The notes under the pieces: model-generated | Databases searched by the model: none | What the model was told of the DNA's origin: nothing | What the model saw: only the letters and a program-made list of their open reading frames with translations | Made by a program: the position numbers and the translations under genes | Shown: one piece after another, positions 11,485-23,639 of the stretch | How the letters are laid out: each line of letters begins with the position of its first letter | How positions within the stretch are numbered: the first letter of the stretch is position 1 | Source of the DNA: Megascapheus bottae | Lineage: Eukaryota; Chordata; Mammalia; Rodentia; Geomyidae | NCBI GenBank assembly: GCA_024803745.1 | Contig: JANJXV010000101.1 | Coordinates: forward strand, 1,567,001 to 1,631,000 | DNA length: 64,000 bases | Direction: 5' to 3'

Positions 11485-14470
11485 TTATATATACAGTGTG
11501 CGTGAGGAAGTCTAAACACTCAGCCAGAACAAGCAGATTCTGTTCCGAAGAAGCCAGGTCTGATTCTGCTCAAAAAAGCCAAGAGAATTTCCACAAAGAA
11601 AGTGATGCTTTTAGTACGTCATGCTGTAAAAGAATCAGTATGGAAAGGACTGCAACTATGAAATCCATAATTAATCTGAGAATTATGCAAAGTCCAATAT
11701 TAGAAAGCAGAAGGTGAGAAAAAGTGATGTGGCAACTGTAGAGTCAGAATTGGTTGTCTTGTTTCAAATATTTCATCAGCTAAATCAAGATATAGTGGTT
11801 TAAATACCAACTCAATTTGAAGTAGAGGTAAGTAACATTCAAGGAGCAATCGATATGATTTTAATTGTCTACTGGGAAAGAAGAGAAAAAATTGAAATTA
11901 AGGGTATACTACTTGTTCTTTCATAAAGTGTTACCATCATCCAAGATAGGAAATAAAGGGAATTGGAAGGAAATAGTGAATTTTATTTTTACCATTTTAA
12001 GTTTTGACTCAAAGAATTAGGTGCTCTGAATTACACTGAAGTGAATCCCAGGAGATGGGTGCGGGGCAGGGGACATGTGGTTGGAAGAAGCAGCTCAAGA
12101 TGATCATTGAAATTTTGACAGTACAATGTGGGAACAAGGGCAGAAGAGGAGGAAATGGCAGAAGAGAGAACCAAAGATACTAAAGGTTGACAAATAGAGA
12201 GAGATCACAATGTGGAAAGGAATGAAAGGTGTAGAAGAAAGGAAGAGACAGGAAGTAGAATTGTTTTCTGAAAGGCAAGAAATAATTCCTTCAAGCATAA
12301 AAGTGAAAGGGCTTCTTCAGACTGTGAAAAACTGAGGGAAGTTAATTCAAAAGAGATACTAAAATTGGTCACTGGATTTAATCTATAAGCCACCAGACAT
12401 ATGTTGATGGCTGAATAGTGCGAAGGAAGTGGTGGTGTGGAAACTATCATACTGCAGCGATGGAAGATGCTGGCTAAAGGAAGCCTGGCCAATCATGTTA
12501 AATATGAGTGGAGGTTTTCTGTTAAGCTGTTCCTTTTTTCCAAAGGACAGATAAATAGGAACATCGTAGTGTGCTTGTAAATAAACATGATTTTAAACAA
12601 AATGACTACAGAGAGAAGTAGAACACATAATGCTTTAAATAGTCAACAATTGATGCTTCATCTTAGGAAAGATCCAGCACTGTCACTTTTGCTACAGTGA
12701 CACACTGAAGGTGAAGTGTATTTGAAAAGAGGAAAAAGGCAGAACTTGTATTATTACACCCTCTAATTCCCTATAAATTTGAGTCTCTTCTGGGTGGTAG
12801 AGATCAAAATATGAGGAGGAGAGGAATCATATGGCAGCAATGTGATTTCCAAATCTAGCAATTAGAATTTAAGGATAAATTGTTTGCTATTTGAGTTTGG
12901 AAATTTGTAATATTCAAATTTACCCAGAGTAACACAGTTAAAGGTGCATGTCAACACTTGTGAGTTATTTCCTCATATCTAAATGGTTGCCATTTGCAAC
13001 CACTTTCAAGTGTATTTGCTCAACAAATGCATGCTATTTGAGGAATCTACAGTGCCCAAACCATTCAAATCTGAGAAATAGGAGCTGGCTCAACCTACTG
13101 AAAGACCGCCAGGTACTAGGTTGTATTTGTAGTCATGTGGTACTTAAGAAAATGAACCTTATTTAACCAAGAAGTCTCAGTAAAATCAAGAGCTGTTGGC
13201 TAAAATTTTGCATACACACTAGTCTTCTTTTTAATCAATGTCTTTTCATCCTTTTAGGTGCTGTGATCTTTCCCATAAAGAAAACTTGGAAAACTATTCC
13301 CACAAAGCAGAATTAAATCACCAGTGAGAAGAATTATTCATGGAAGGAGTAAGGGTGATTACTGGAAATCATTCTGGGCCATGCTCCATACTGTCTAGTG
13401 CACTCTGGAGGGATTATTACATCCATAAGCTGACTTCTTACTCAGCAGGCTATCTTACAGTTCTCTAATGGCAAAAGCTAACTTGAGAACATCTGATGGT
13501 AATGCAAATTACACCATAAATAACAATGCAAATGAATTTTAGTTAGTGGAGATTCAATTGATTCTCCTTGTAGAATCCATAATAACCAAGACATTCATGT
13601 CATATTTGATATTGATAACTTTCTGAATTGATTAGTAAATTATTTCTTCATTTTTACATGTACTGCAGTCATATGCAGACACACATCAATTTTTCAAGTT
13701 GAATCAGACCTCATTTAAATTTTATACTGTTCCTCCATTACCAGTAAGGGAAATGAAGAATTTGATATATTATTATATGTTAAACTTTTAACACAGTCAT
13801 GAATTCTGTTTCTAAAACACTGAGTAGTTGGGCAATTGAAATAAGCACACTTTTAAGAGCAGCACACTTACAATTAAACCTCATTTTAGTAACATCACAG
13901 TATTAGTGAAAAAAGTCTTAGTCTCTCTTTCAGATAGATATACTAATTAAGTATATTCACTTCATCAAACAAAATAGTGGGATTAGATCAATGCTGTGCA
14001 TATTTGTACAAATAATATAACCTTCACTTTTTGTGAGGAAAGGAATGCTCTACCAAATGAGGACTAGTTAAAATGTGGGAGAATATACCCTTGGTCGTGG
14101 TGTAGCTATTTTTACAATGAAACCTGAACTTTGTCTAACAAGTTCCCTGGGGAATTAAGAGAAAAACACATTGAAATAGAGAATATAAATTTTAGCACAA
14201 AATTACATGGACTAACTTTAGACTTTAGAGTAAATATTCACATTGTATACAACAGGACTGAATTTCTCATGAATAAAATATACAAAGTTATCAATACTTA
14301 ATTTTGTCTAGAAAGTAAAATGCATAATTGCCCAAACATTTCTCACTGGTCTTTTAAAATGTACATGATACTTCAGATGATGACAGTTTTTGGTATTGGA
14401 AATGATTATACAATAAATTCTAACTGGTCTGAAAAAAAAAGAAAGTAAAGTGCAGAGGAAAGCAATTCAT
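11485..14470. other. Unique DNA, no gene seen
   Basis: About 3 kb without a repeat I can name. A purine-rich part lies at 12060-12260. Open frames of 60-95 codons on both strands (for example 12205-12492 minus) are Ser/Phe/Leu-rich complements of this purine bias and have no domain. Confidence 0.4.
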
Positions 14471-14474
14471 GAGG

Positions 14475-14548
14475 GGCCGAGAGCATGGCCTAGTGGTTGA
14501 GTGTTTCTCTAACATTCATGAAGCCCTGGGTCATTGAGTCATTGCTGG
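14475..14548 (+). mobile_element. ID-Geo type SINE, single tRNA module
   Basis: 'gggccgagagcatggcctag' followed by 'tggttgagtg' and 'catgaagccctgggtcattg' is a solitary tRNA-like ID module. A-box-like and B-box-like text is present but degraded. It is a SINE, not a tRNA gene: there is no intact cloverleaf. Confidence 0.65.
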
Positions 14549-14650
14549 TGTAGTGCTTGGATCTAATATCCATATATTAAGGATACCATATGCCTTTTGT
14601 TCCTTTGGTCTTGACTTATCTCAATCACAATGATTTGCTCTAATATGTTT

Positions 14651-15153
14651 CTTTTTTTACTATTTTTATTGTAATTGATAAAAGGGTTACATGATATTGT
14701 GCATTAATTCACATACATTGATACCCTTTCACATGTCTTGGTCCACATTACCCTCCCCCCCACACCCCATCTTGGTTTTCCCCCCTTCCCTATCCAATTT
14801 CAAATAACCAAATACAAATATATCCAATATATCAGATTACAAAGTGAGGTACTATAATAATATGATATAACCAAGGGACAGCAAAAGAGATGAGAGATAA
14901 CATAGTACATTAAGGACAACAATCATTCATTATATGGCTTTTGTTTCAATATCATGGAGGTCCTTTCAATTAGCTTCATACTATATGGCCTTTTGTATCA
15001 AGGTTTTGCTGTATTACAAATCTCTGCTAGTAGAGCCCAAGGTTTCTACTGATTATGACAAATGAGGGAAACCATTGAGCCTAAGTTCCTTTGAGTCTGG
15101 CTTACTTCACTTAATATGACTTTTTCTAAGTCTTTCCATTTCATAACAAATAG
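14651..15153 (-). mobile_element. L1 3' end (ORF2 terminus plus 3' UTR)
   Basis: Antisense L1. The inverted A-tail is 'tttttattgtaattgataaa'. Then come 'cattgataccctttcacatg', the C-rich complement of the G-rich tract (14750-14790), 'gagagataacatagtacatt' and the ORF2 end complement 'ctggcttacttcacttaata'. It is truncated at its 5' side within ORF2 near 15153. The same family as the copies at 33950 and 41066. Confidence 0.9.
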
Positions 15154-15204
15154 GTCTAATCTGTTTCTTAAAGAGAAAATAAACGGGTTTACTGGGCTGT
15201 TGTT

Positions 15205-15432
15205 TTCAGTTTTTTAATAGGTGGGTCCTGCTTGAAGTAAGGCCTGGTTGCTGTCTATGAGCTTTTCATTCAAGGTTAGTGCTTGAGCCACAACCCCAGT
15301 TCTGGTTTTTTTTTCTGGAAGAGATAATAGTCTTATGGATTTGCTGCTGGGATGGCATTTAACCACAATCCTCAGATCTCAGCTTCCTGAGTAGCTACGA
15401 TTACAGGTATAAGCCAGTGGCACCTGACTTAA
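15205..15432 (-). mobile_element. IDL-type composite SINE (degraded)
   Basis: The reverse complement of the two-module SINE is visible from 'tgcttgagccacaacccc' (right module) through 'agagataatagtcttatgg' to 'acaatcctcagatctcagct' and 'tgagtagctacgattacagg' (left module). It sits just beyond the L1 end at 15153. Confidence 0.75.
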
Positions 15433-15434
15433 AC

Positions 15435-16415
15435 AAGTTTTAATCTAAATTTTACGTATTTTATATAACTAAACATAATGGCATTTCCAACAAGAAAAGT
15501 CAAAAGTCTTATTAAGCAATGCTTTGCATACTGTTACATCTATAACTAACCATGATTTAATTTCAGGTAATCATATTCTCAAAAGATCAGTTACTTTATA
15601 AATATTGCTGTAAATTAAAAGAAGTGGGAGTCAAAGAAGAGAAACAATCCAATAGTCAAGGCACAGAAACCGTAAATTCCCTTTGTTCAATTTAAGAGAA
15701 CCTGGAAAACATGCAATTTTATAACATAAGCCCTCCTGAAAAAGTTAACATTTTTGAACCTACTAATTAACGCTGATACTTAGTGCAACCTGTATAAAAT
15801 TGTTAAGAATTAATTAACTAATATAGTCTAAATAGGATCTCATTATGAACTGTAAAAACACAGGGAGGAACCTGCAAAAATTGCCTGAGGCTTTTCAAAT
15901 GTAAGAGTGATAATAAGTAATCAGAGAAAGAAAGTTTCCTTAAATTAGTCGATTTATATTTTAGATTTGGGCAAGAAAGTTATTTTTAACATTATTCTAA
16001 AAGCTTCAAAATTTTAAAATACAAAGAAGTCAATGCATTTTAATCATCTACTGTGAAATGCCCAGAAGTGAAGTTGTTCATAGATATCTGCAAAAAAATT
16101 AGACTCCTGAATATGATAGAAGACCAACAATGACATGAGGCAAGAGGTATTCTTAACAGAGCTGCCAGATCTTTGCAAAGGCTAAGTCAGATGCTAGCAT
16201 GGCTGTGTCCAAAATCCAGGCATGCATAGTCTCTCTTCATTCAGTCAAAGCCAAACTCCCGGAAGAGAGTGTCAAGACCTTCTGTTATCTGCAAGCATAG
16301 CAGCAGCCCTGCCTGCCTCCTCTCTGATCCCATCTCCTCCTCGCCCTTCACTCCCACCAAGTGCAGTGGTGTACATACTTGATGTTACTTCAGGGTGGCA
16401 GGTGATCTCTAACAT
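15435..16415. other. Unique DNA, no gene seen
   Basis: AT-rich; no repeat named. The plus frame starting at 16222 (116 codons, Ser/Pro-rich) runs into an L2 fragment and has no domain. Confidence 0.4.
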
Positions 16416-16419
16416 GAAA

Positions 16420-16700
16420 CAGCTCAGATCATCACTTTCCTCTGCCTGTGTGTTTCTCCCTGATGGTCACCAAACCCCCAACCTGCACACTTTGCTCATA
16501 GGTCACTTTCTCAAAGACCACTCAGCCACTGCTACCCTGCCTCATGCATTTTCAATCCTTATTCCTGTTTGAACTTTTCTCCTTTTATCCTTCTGATGTC
16601 ATGTTCCTATGTGCAATATAATTTACTACTTTTAATATGCTTAGTATTTATTATCTGGTTCCCTCTAGAATATAAGCACTGGAGACTGTCCTAAAAGCTG
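16420..16700 (+). mobile_element. L2 LINE fragment
   Basis: 'ggtcactttctcaaagacca' near 16501 and 'ctggttccctctagaatata' near 16657 match the 3' portion of mammalian L2, ending near the conserved 'aagcactggagactgt'-type 3' text. L2 is extinct in placental mammals. The open frame crossing this piece is therefore repeat-derived. Confidence 0.55.
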
Positions 16701-16714
16701 GATGTAAATTTACA

Positions 16715-16875
16715 ATGAAGTTTTTAAATTGTATTTTATTATCAGGATAAAGTACAGAGGGATTGCAGTTACATACATCGGGTAAGGGGTATATTACTTC
16801 TCAAACCTTGATAACCCCTTCTCATATTTTTGTACCCCTTTCCCTTCCTCCACCCCTTCCCAATCATCTCCTAAC
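16715..16875 (-). mobile_element. L1 3' UTR fragment, older rodent type
   Basis: Antisense L1 tail 'ttttattatcaggataaagt', then 'accttgataaccccttctca' and a C-rich run. Closely similar to 6973-7193 and of the same old subfamily. It is truncated soon after the C-rich tract. Confidence 0.7.
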
Positions 16876-17303
16876 CAGGAATTGTTAATGCTAACTGATA
16901 TTTAAAGGCTATGATATACCTACTCTTTTTAGACAACTGATGTTGTCAAATCATTTGGAATAAATATAATTCATTCAACTTCTTTTCAGACTTCTGGTGA
17001 GTACCAGAAAGGATTTACTAATGGATATTTAGCTTCCTAACATGGCACAAGCATTCAATAAGGTACCAACTAAACTGGAATTATAGTAAAATCACCTTCA
17101 GTAGCATGAATCATAAGTAATGATTGACAACAGATAACTACCAAGGCATTTTTTTCTACAAGAGCCTATAAATGATCTCAATCTGTCTCTTAGAAGTAAC
17201 AAACACCAATAATATCAGTGGAGATAGGAAGGTTGGGGCAGAAAAGCAACCCAGAAGAAAACTCAAACTCTTAGAAAGGAAAAAAAATAACTAAAGCAGA
17301 AAG

Positions 17304-17505
17304 GGCCAGGGACTTGATTCAAATAGTGTAGCACACACAACTCTGTCCTCACAAATCATGAGTACAGTATTTATCTTTCATTAATTCACACAATAGAGTT
17401 GCTAAAACTTTTTATAGGTACTGGCTTTATGAAAATTATTTAGTACAAAGTGAGGGTCAAGATTTAAAGACATTGCCTAAGCTACCAGAGCTTTGAAAAT
17501 ATCTG
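17304..17505 (+). mobile_element. Possible ID fragment and MIR fragment
   Basis: 17304-17365 has ID-like text ('gggccagggacttgattcaa', 'tgtagcac'). 17370-17505 resembles the MIR core ('cattaattcacacaatagag', 'aaagacattgcctaagctac'). Both are strongly diverged; the call is tentative. Confidence 0.35.
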
Positions 17506-18905
17506 AACACTGCACAGATAAATATTAAGGTTATTCTGTGAAGGATAAGGGGATACCTGGTATGCTATGACAGCTCATAAGTGATGATGAACCTTCACTG
17601 AAACACTGATTCATGAAGACACTTTGGGCAGTAGTGCTCCCTGTAACTACTACTCTGGCTGTTTCTTTCACTTCTTTCTAAGGCTAAATAATTCCTAGAA
17701 TTTCATGCCCTGTCTTCAAGTGAAATTAAATGTAGAATACTACAGCAGTGCTTTTACTTGGGAACTTGTGGCAAACACCTTTTTCCAGCCTTGTCCAACA
17801 AACAGAGGAGGGACACTGGCATAGCAACTCAGGCTTAGGGAGAACCTAAGCATGACATTTAGAAAAATATTTGTGAAAAAGAAGGGTTTTGTTTCCACAG
17901 CAACCAACTTTCTTAGTCTTCTGAGCTCTACTAAAAATAAAACAAATGAAAGCTGGTAAGAGAAACAGAGTAAGGTCTAATGTAGAATGGCACACAAAGC
18001 AAAAATAAAGGACGCTGAAGCCAAGTTCATTGGAAGAAGCATAGCAAATCCTCAGTTAATCATGAGTGTCCTAATCTGGTCATGACCCTTTAAATCTTCA
18101 TTTCTTTATTTTTTGGTAACTACTGGCCGTGAGATTCTTCTCTTTCCATAAAGCAGAGCCTCCAGAATTTATTCATCTTGTACAATTGGGTTTCAGTGCC
18201 CAGGATCAGTAACTCTCTTGCCTCTGTTCTCGGCTACCCATCACCGCAACACCGTGAGGCTATTTTAGGTAACTTGTATAAGTCTTTGTTGTCTTGTGAT
18301 GAGGTTACTTTGCTTAACACAACATCTTCAGAATTCATCCCTACAGCTGCCTGTGGTTGAACTCCCTTCTTTTCTAGGGTTCCATAATACCCAATTTTGT
18401 GTATATAACACATATACTTTGTCCATTTACCTGTGGTTGAGCCCTTACCACTTCTTGAGTATGGTGCACAGTGCTTCAAATCAACATTGGGATTTGGGTT
18501 TTCTTTGAGGTACCTTAACTTACCCTTTAGTAACAAGTCAATGCCTGGCCTCATAAAATGAATTTCTTTTAGTTTTTGAAATAACTAAAGAGTCATTATT
18601 GATTCTCCTTTAAATGTTTGGTATGGTTCATCAGTGAACTGTTATGGTTTAAGCTTTTCTCCTAAATGACTGTATGTCATTTCTACATTCCATTTCTTCA
18701 TGATGAAATGCATAAGTGTTTTATGTTTGTAGGACTGTTTCCCAGTTCCCCTAGGTCAATTATTTTTCTTTCAGATAATTGTTATAAATTCTAATGGTCC
18801 TTTCTCTTTCTGAAGCATCCATTGTAATACCTCCTCGCTTTTTATCTAAATTTATTTATTTTTATATTGTTTATTTCTTAGTATAGATGAAGAACTTTAA
18901 TTTTT

Positions 18906-19100
18906 CTTTTTTTTGCCAGTCCTGGTCTTGAGCTCAGGGCCTGAGCACTGTCCTTGGAGTTTCTCAAGGCTAGAGCTCTACCACTTGATCCTCAGCACCA
19001 CTTCCGGCTTTTTCTATGTATGTGGTACCGAGGAATCGAACCCGGGTCTTCATGCATGCTAGGCAAGCACTTTAACCACTAGGCCAAACTCCCAGCCCCT
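18906..19100 (-). mobile_element. ID + ID-like dimeric SINE with target-site duplication
   Basis: On the minus strand it starts 'ggggctgggagtttggccta', passes 'catgaagacccgggttcgat', joins a second module at 'gccggaagtggtgctgagg' and ends 'gagctcaagaccaggactgg' plus an A-rich tail. The flanks 18889-18905 and 19101-19117 match at 15 of 17 bases, the target-site duplication expected for L1-mediated insertion. The first module is ID (tRNA-like) rather than the 7SL-like head seen at 1163. It is younger than the L1 it interrupts. Confidence 0.85.
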
Positions 19101-19274
19101 GAAGGAGTTTAATTTTTATAAGTTCACTGATTTTTGTCTTTACTGATTTTCCATTTTCTTTGTTTCTATTGCTGTTTTGGTTCTACATTAAATACTAATT
19201 TCTGCAAACTAGACTTCATTTGTCCTTTTTTTTCAATGTCATTATAATGTGTAATGTATAATGTTAGGTTACTT

Positions 19275-19590
19275 ATTTGAAACACTTCTTGTTTCATTTT
19301 GACTGTCCTGGGTTTTGAACTCAAGGTTTTATGTTTGCTAAGAAGGTGCTCGGTCACTTGAACCAAAACTCCAGATCTATGTTGCAGTTATTTTTAAGAT
19401 AGAGCCTCAGTGATGGACCTTGATACTCCTGTTCACTCTTCTCAGACTAGCTGGACTACTAGCACATGCCGCCATTCCCAGCACCTGTTGAAGTGGGATC
19501 TCATGAAAGCTTCTGCCTATACTAAATTCTGATTTTCCAGATCTCTGCCTCCTGTACAGCTGGGGTGATAGGTGTGTGCAATTGGTTATG
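19275..19590 (-). mobile_element. Composite tRNA/7SL-like SINE, castorimorph type
   Basis: Antisense text 'gttttgaactcaaggtttta', 'ggtgctcggtcacttgaacc' and then 'gatagagcctcagtgatgga', 'atctctgcctcctgtacagc' and 'tggggtgataggtgtgtgca'. This is a SINE with a tRNA-like part and a 7SL-like part, of a kind also common in beaver as I recall. Diverged. Confidence 0.6.
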
Positions 19591-19957
19591 AGAGATCTTA
19601 TGACCTTTCTCCCTCCAGGATGACCTTCAATGGCCTGGGCAGTTTTGCTTTATATATTTACTCTTATGATAGTGATTATGTATTTACCACTATTATGATT
19701 TCTTGGTGAATTGGAACTTACATAACTACATATTGTTTCTGTTTATGTCTTAGAACAATTTTTACTGAAATTCTACTCTGTATGATATAAATATAGCCAC
19801 TTCATTCTTTTTTTTGCTTGCCTTTTGCATGGGATGTCTATTCTTTTCCTTCACTTTCATCCTACACATGCCCTTAAATGTAAAGTAAGTTACTTATAGC
19901 CAACATATAGTTTGATTTTAAGCTACACGTGCACATGCACAAATACATATAAAATTT

Positions 19958-20150
19958 TTGAACTCAGGCACGCTTACTTGATTTACGTGGTTGGCCAGAA
20001 CTCTACCATTTAAATCAGTACAGCCCTGCTCTTTGCTCGTTATTTTACAGATGTGGTCTAGAAAACTCCTCACTGACTGGCCTTGGACCACAATCCTTCA
20101 GATCTCAACCTGCTGAGTAACTATGATTACAGGCCTGACACACCAGTCTC
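19958..20150 (-). mobile_element. IDL-type composite SINE (degraded)
   Basis: Antisense copy: 'tttttgaactcaggcacgct' to 'ccacaatccttcagatctca' and 'tgagtaactatgattacagg'. The middle linker is altered. It lies at the edge of the fossil L1. Confidence 0.65.
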
Positions 20151-20154
20151 CAAA

Positions 20155-21685
20155 CTCATCCTGTTTTCCATGTAGCCTCTCTAAGACAATAGTAATTTAA
20201 ATGTCTCTTGTGCCATGAATATTTCATACTTTCTTATTATCACATTTCTCTACCTTCCAAGGTAACTTTCTTTGTTTTAAAGTTCATGTGATCAAATGGG
20301 GTCTACCTAAATTTTACAATGGAGGAGAGTTTCCTTATTTTAAAACCTGGTCTACAAACTTAATCCTATCTGTAAGGCCCTTTTTCCTATACAATTCAAG
20401 ATATTCATAACTTGTAGAGATTAGGAATCATTATCATACCTACTACAGTCACAAATCCAAGAAACAAATACTCATGAATACTACTTACGCCAAACAACAC
20501 AGATCTGTTGTCCTAATCATAACTCAGGGATCTCTAGGAAATAAATGTCATCAACAGAATATTACTCTTAAAATAAAGCTCTTAAATTAACTTAATGAAG
20601 ATAAATACATTATTTAGTTTTACAATCTTTATCGCTGTATGCAGTCGCTAGTACTACACAAAGGTCAAGGTGCTGTGGTGTGGGATATATGAATAGTTAA
20701 TAACCAACATTTGTTCTCAGTCTTCCTCCATTTGGAAGAATAGATGGAGTCATTACTATTGTGTACAGTGCCTTGAAGCCAGTTTAAATAAGTCACTTTT
20801 TTACTGGGCTTGATTTATATAAACTATTAAACATTTTTCAATGGATCAAAAGACAATATTGCCCCACAGAGTCATCTGTCATTTGTTTATTCTCATTAGC
20901 TGTATGAAAAATAAACCATGGAACTGCATAAAAATATATTGGAATCAAAGCTTTCTTTACTGTTTAAATTATAATTCAGAACTCTGAATTTAAATGCTGG
21001 CAATGTAAAAAAGCAAGCAAACAATGGCATTAAACAAGGCTGGAAAGTCACTACAACCTCTTTAACAATTTGCCTTTGGAGTACATTGCTGTCTGTAAAT
21101 ATCTCCTAATGTAATAGTAGACAAGGGTCAAAAGTACTAACCCCTGAGATTCACTATTCTCCTCTGAATAACAACCTGTTTTTCATGGGATGTTTTAAAG
21201 ATAGAGGCAATTCACAAAAGTGCTTTAACAATGTATTTGCCTAGGATACTTTCAAAATATTAACCTGACTCTGGTTTCAGATTTGGTATTATATCTGATT
21301 CATACAGTTTACTACTATTTATTCATTTTATTTCTAATTTCTAATACACAGTCAATAGTACTGATGATGAGTTAGGCAAGGAATTAGGAAACCTTGTGTT
21401 TGAGAATGATGTCTCAGATGTTAATTTTAAAAATTTTAACATATCGGCTACTGACATTAGCAGAATGGGTTGTGATACACAGCATTGTCTTACTGACTCC
21501 CACAATCCTTGCAAAATCTGTTTGTATATCCAAGGGTAAACACTATTCCCCAAAAATTCTGTCAAGAGTTCATGAGATACAACCCATTCTACAAGAGTTA
21601 ATAACATAAAATAGTGTCCAAACCTCCTCTTCTTGAAAGGAATCTACTAGTATTATCACTGCTATTTTTTGCTTCACTTTATTTT
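20155..21685. other. Unique DNA, no gene seen
   Basis: AT-rich unique sequence. Overlapping frames at 21341-21609 on both strands are short and domain-free. Nothing else recognised. Confidence 0.4.
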
Positions 21686-21689
21686 GACA

Positions 21690-21893
21690 TTTTAGCACTA
21701 GGAATTGAACCTATGCCTCCCACGGGATAGGCAATCATTCTACCTAGTAATTCTTGGTGTTCTTTGATTTGCATTTGTATTTGGTGTTTGAGAAAGAAGC
21801 TCACTAACTTTCTTTTGTTTGGCTCCAGACAACACCGTCCTGCCTCCTGAATAGCTAGCTGAGACATCAGTCATGTGCCACCATATTGGGCAC
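21690..21893 (-). mobile_element. Diverged composite SINE
   Basis: Antisense text 'agcactaggaattgaaccta' (tRNA B-box region) through 'ctgcctcctgaatagctagc' and 'tcatgtgccaccatattggg' (7SL-like head). It resembles the 19275 type more than the IDL type. Heavily mutated. Confidence 0.5.
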
Positions 21894-22221
21894 ATCGCTT
21901 AATAAAGCCACACTAGGTATGATCAATGGCAAATAAAATTTCAGTGGCTGTGAACTACGAAGTCACTAAGCTAGGCAAGTCTTACCCTGGACACAGAAGT
22001 GCTCTTAGTGGTCCTTTGAGGCACCCTGGTGCAATTACAAAGCCTTCTTGTCATGCTATGTAGAACAACACAGCCAGGCACCAGGCTTCACCTATGCTGT
22101 CTCCACTGGTACAGTCTCATCTACATATGGCTCATATATGTTTAAGTTCAGTTTCAAAAAATGTGTGTCCACTACTTCAGGAAATAAACAGCAAAATGCA
22201 AATTCAAAATTCCTTCACATG

Positions 22222-22313
22222 AAAAGACCTGAAACAAATAGCGCATGTGAACTCCTGCGTTTCTGATATGGAAAGACATGTAACAAATAGCACATGTGAA
22301 CTCCCACGTTTCT
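22222..22313 (+). repeat. Two-copy 49-bp direct repeat
   Basis: Copies at 22222-22264 and 22271-22313 (43 bp aligned, about 6 differences) share 'aacaaatag' and 'catgtgaactcc'. The divergence suggests an old local duplication. The frames across it (22048-22266 and 22247-22582) share the repeat-encoded residues but show no domain. Confidence 0.85.
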
Positions 22314-22881
22314 CAGCTGTCTTACAGTTTAGCTTGCCGAGCAGAGATGGGAAAGAGAAAAGGGTTAATGATTGCATCTTGTTCTTGAAATGGGAACCAA
22401 AGGGGGAATGTGCCACTTTGAGACAAGGAAATCAAAAGCTAGTCCAGAATTCTCCAGATTCTCATTTTTCCAAATATGAGGTAAATGGGCAAGACTGTGT
22501 CATATGGGTAGAGCCCCGAGGAGGGAAGCCTCCATCTTCCACTCCCTGGGAGGCTGTGAGAGAAAGCCAAGGCCTCTGCTAACCCACACTGGACATGCAA
22601 AATGTATGCAGTGGATACTTTAGTTACATTGTGTGTAAACACAAGAAGGAGTCTGGGCTATACACAGTATAAGCAAACAGGTCAAGGTTGCTGAGATGAG
22701 AAGGTAACCCCCAGTCTCCTGACATGCAGACCTAAGTTCTCATTACAGTCACTACTCTGGTTCCATTGACCACAGCAGAATAATAAACAACATCCCTGAA
22801 AATGGATTTAAAGACCACTCAATCCAAATTCTCTAAGCTCAAGGTGACAGCCCACCATCCAGAGGCTATTAAAAGCCAGTG

Positions 22882-22985
22882 GTGGGCTCAGTACCCAAGA
22901 CTCACACCTGTAGTTCTGGGTACTCACTCAGTAGACTGCATCTCAGTTAAGCAGTGACTGGCGTCTGTGACCTGGATCAGTATAA
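22882..22985 (+). mobile_element. Possible SINE head fragment
   Basis: 'gggctcagtacccaagactc' followed by 'acacctgtagttctgggtac' and 'tgcatctcagttaagcagtg' loosely matches the 7SL-like head of the IDL SINE. Weak match. Confidence 0.35.
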
Positions 22986-23157
22986 TAACAAGCTATAGGA
23001 TATAAAGGTACCAGGAACATGAGTTTGGGAAGCCGACTCTTAGCCACTAGCCATTTGGCTACTTTATGTCCCTCATTGTAGTTATCTACCTAAACAGGCT
23101 TTTTGTGAGGTTTTGTAATCTGAAGCAAGGTCACTGTCATCTAGTTATCACCTTGTC

Positions 23158-23420
23158 TTGGGTCCGAAAAATAGAACACAGTCCTGTAACAAGTTCTACA
23201 AAGTAGGTTTATTAGTTACAAGAACAGGAGTCCAAGATCCACTGCAAGCTGGTTCCTAACGCTAAAGAAAGCTCTCCACAGCAGTCGCCTCACTTGCACC
23301 ACAGGTGAAGGATTCCCCAAAAGTTTCATCTTAAGTTTTACACGAGGACAGATGAGTTTCTGTGTTAAAGGGCATCTGTCTCCTAAATGGGACTAGAATG
23401 AGCACAGATGTTTTCATCAT
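23158..23420 (-). mobile_element. Possible solitary LTR fragment (unassigned)
   Basis: On the minus strand an AATAAA-like signal is followed by 'cctactttgtagaacttgtt' and a segment ending '...cccaagaca', which would fit the polyadenylation signal, R and U5 of an LTR. No TG...CA boundary pair or target duplication could be confirmed, and no internal retroviral coding sequence is visible. An alternative is unique DNA. Confidence 0.25.
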
Positions 23421-23639
23421 GACAAATTTATCATCTTGATAAATTGCATTCCTATACAATACAACCTACAGTTAATTTTGAGCATTACAAATGATGCAAA
23501 GGAAAGAAATGGGTCTCTCTAAGGCCACTCAGAAAAATGTTCCACAGAAATGAATTTAACTAATTGAGAATTTATTTACATGTGCTTTTGAAAGTTTAAT
23601 ACCTTCATAACCCATTATTTTATATAGTATTTTGTCTCT

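Larger units (their letters stand above)
18150..19930 (-). mobile_element. Fossil L1 ORF2, antisense, interrupted by SINEs
   Basis: Old L1 coding DNA in antisense. 18290-18490 carries the complement of the ORF2 C-terminal region ('aattttgtgtatataacaca', 'tttgtccatttacctgtggt'). 18540-18880 carries the complement of the reverse transcriptase region ('tgcctggcctcataaaatga', 'tcctttaaatgtttggtatg'). 19105-19270 and 19600-19925 carry further upstream ORF2 text ('ttttttgcttgccttttgca'). The jump from C-terminus to RT near 18500-18530 implies a large internal deletion. SINEs split it at 18906-19100 and 19275-19590. There are many stops; no function remains. Confidence 0.72.

Noticed and set aside
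16222..16572. 116-codon Ser/Pro-rich plus frame
   Set aside because: Its second half lies in an L2 fragment and no conserved domain is visible.
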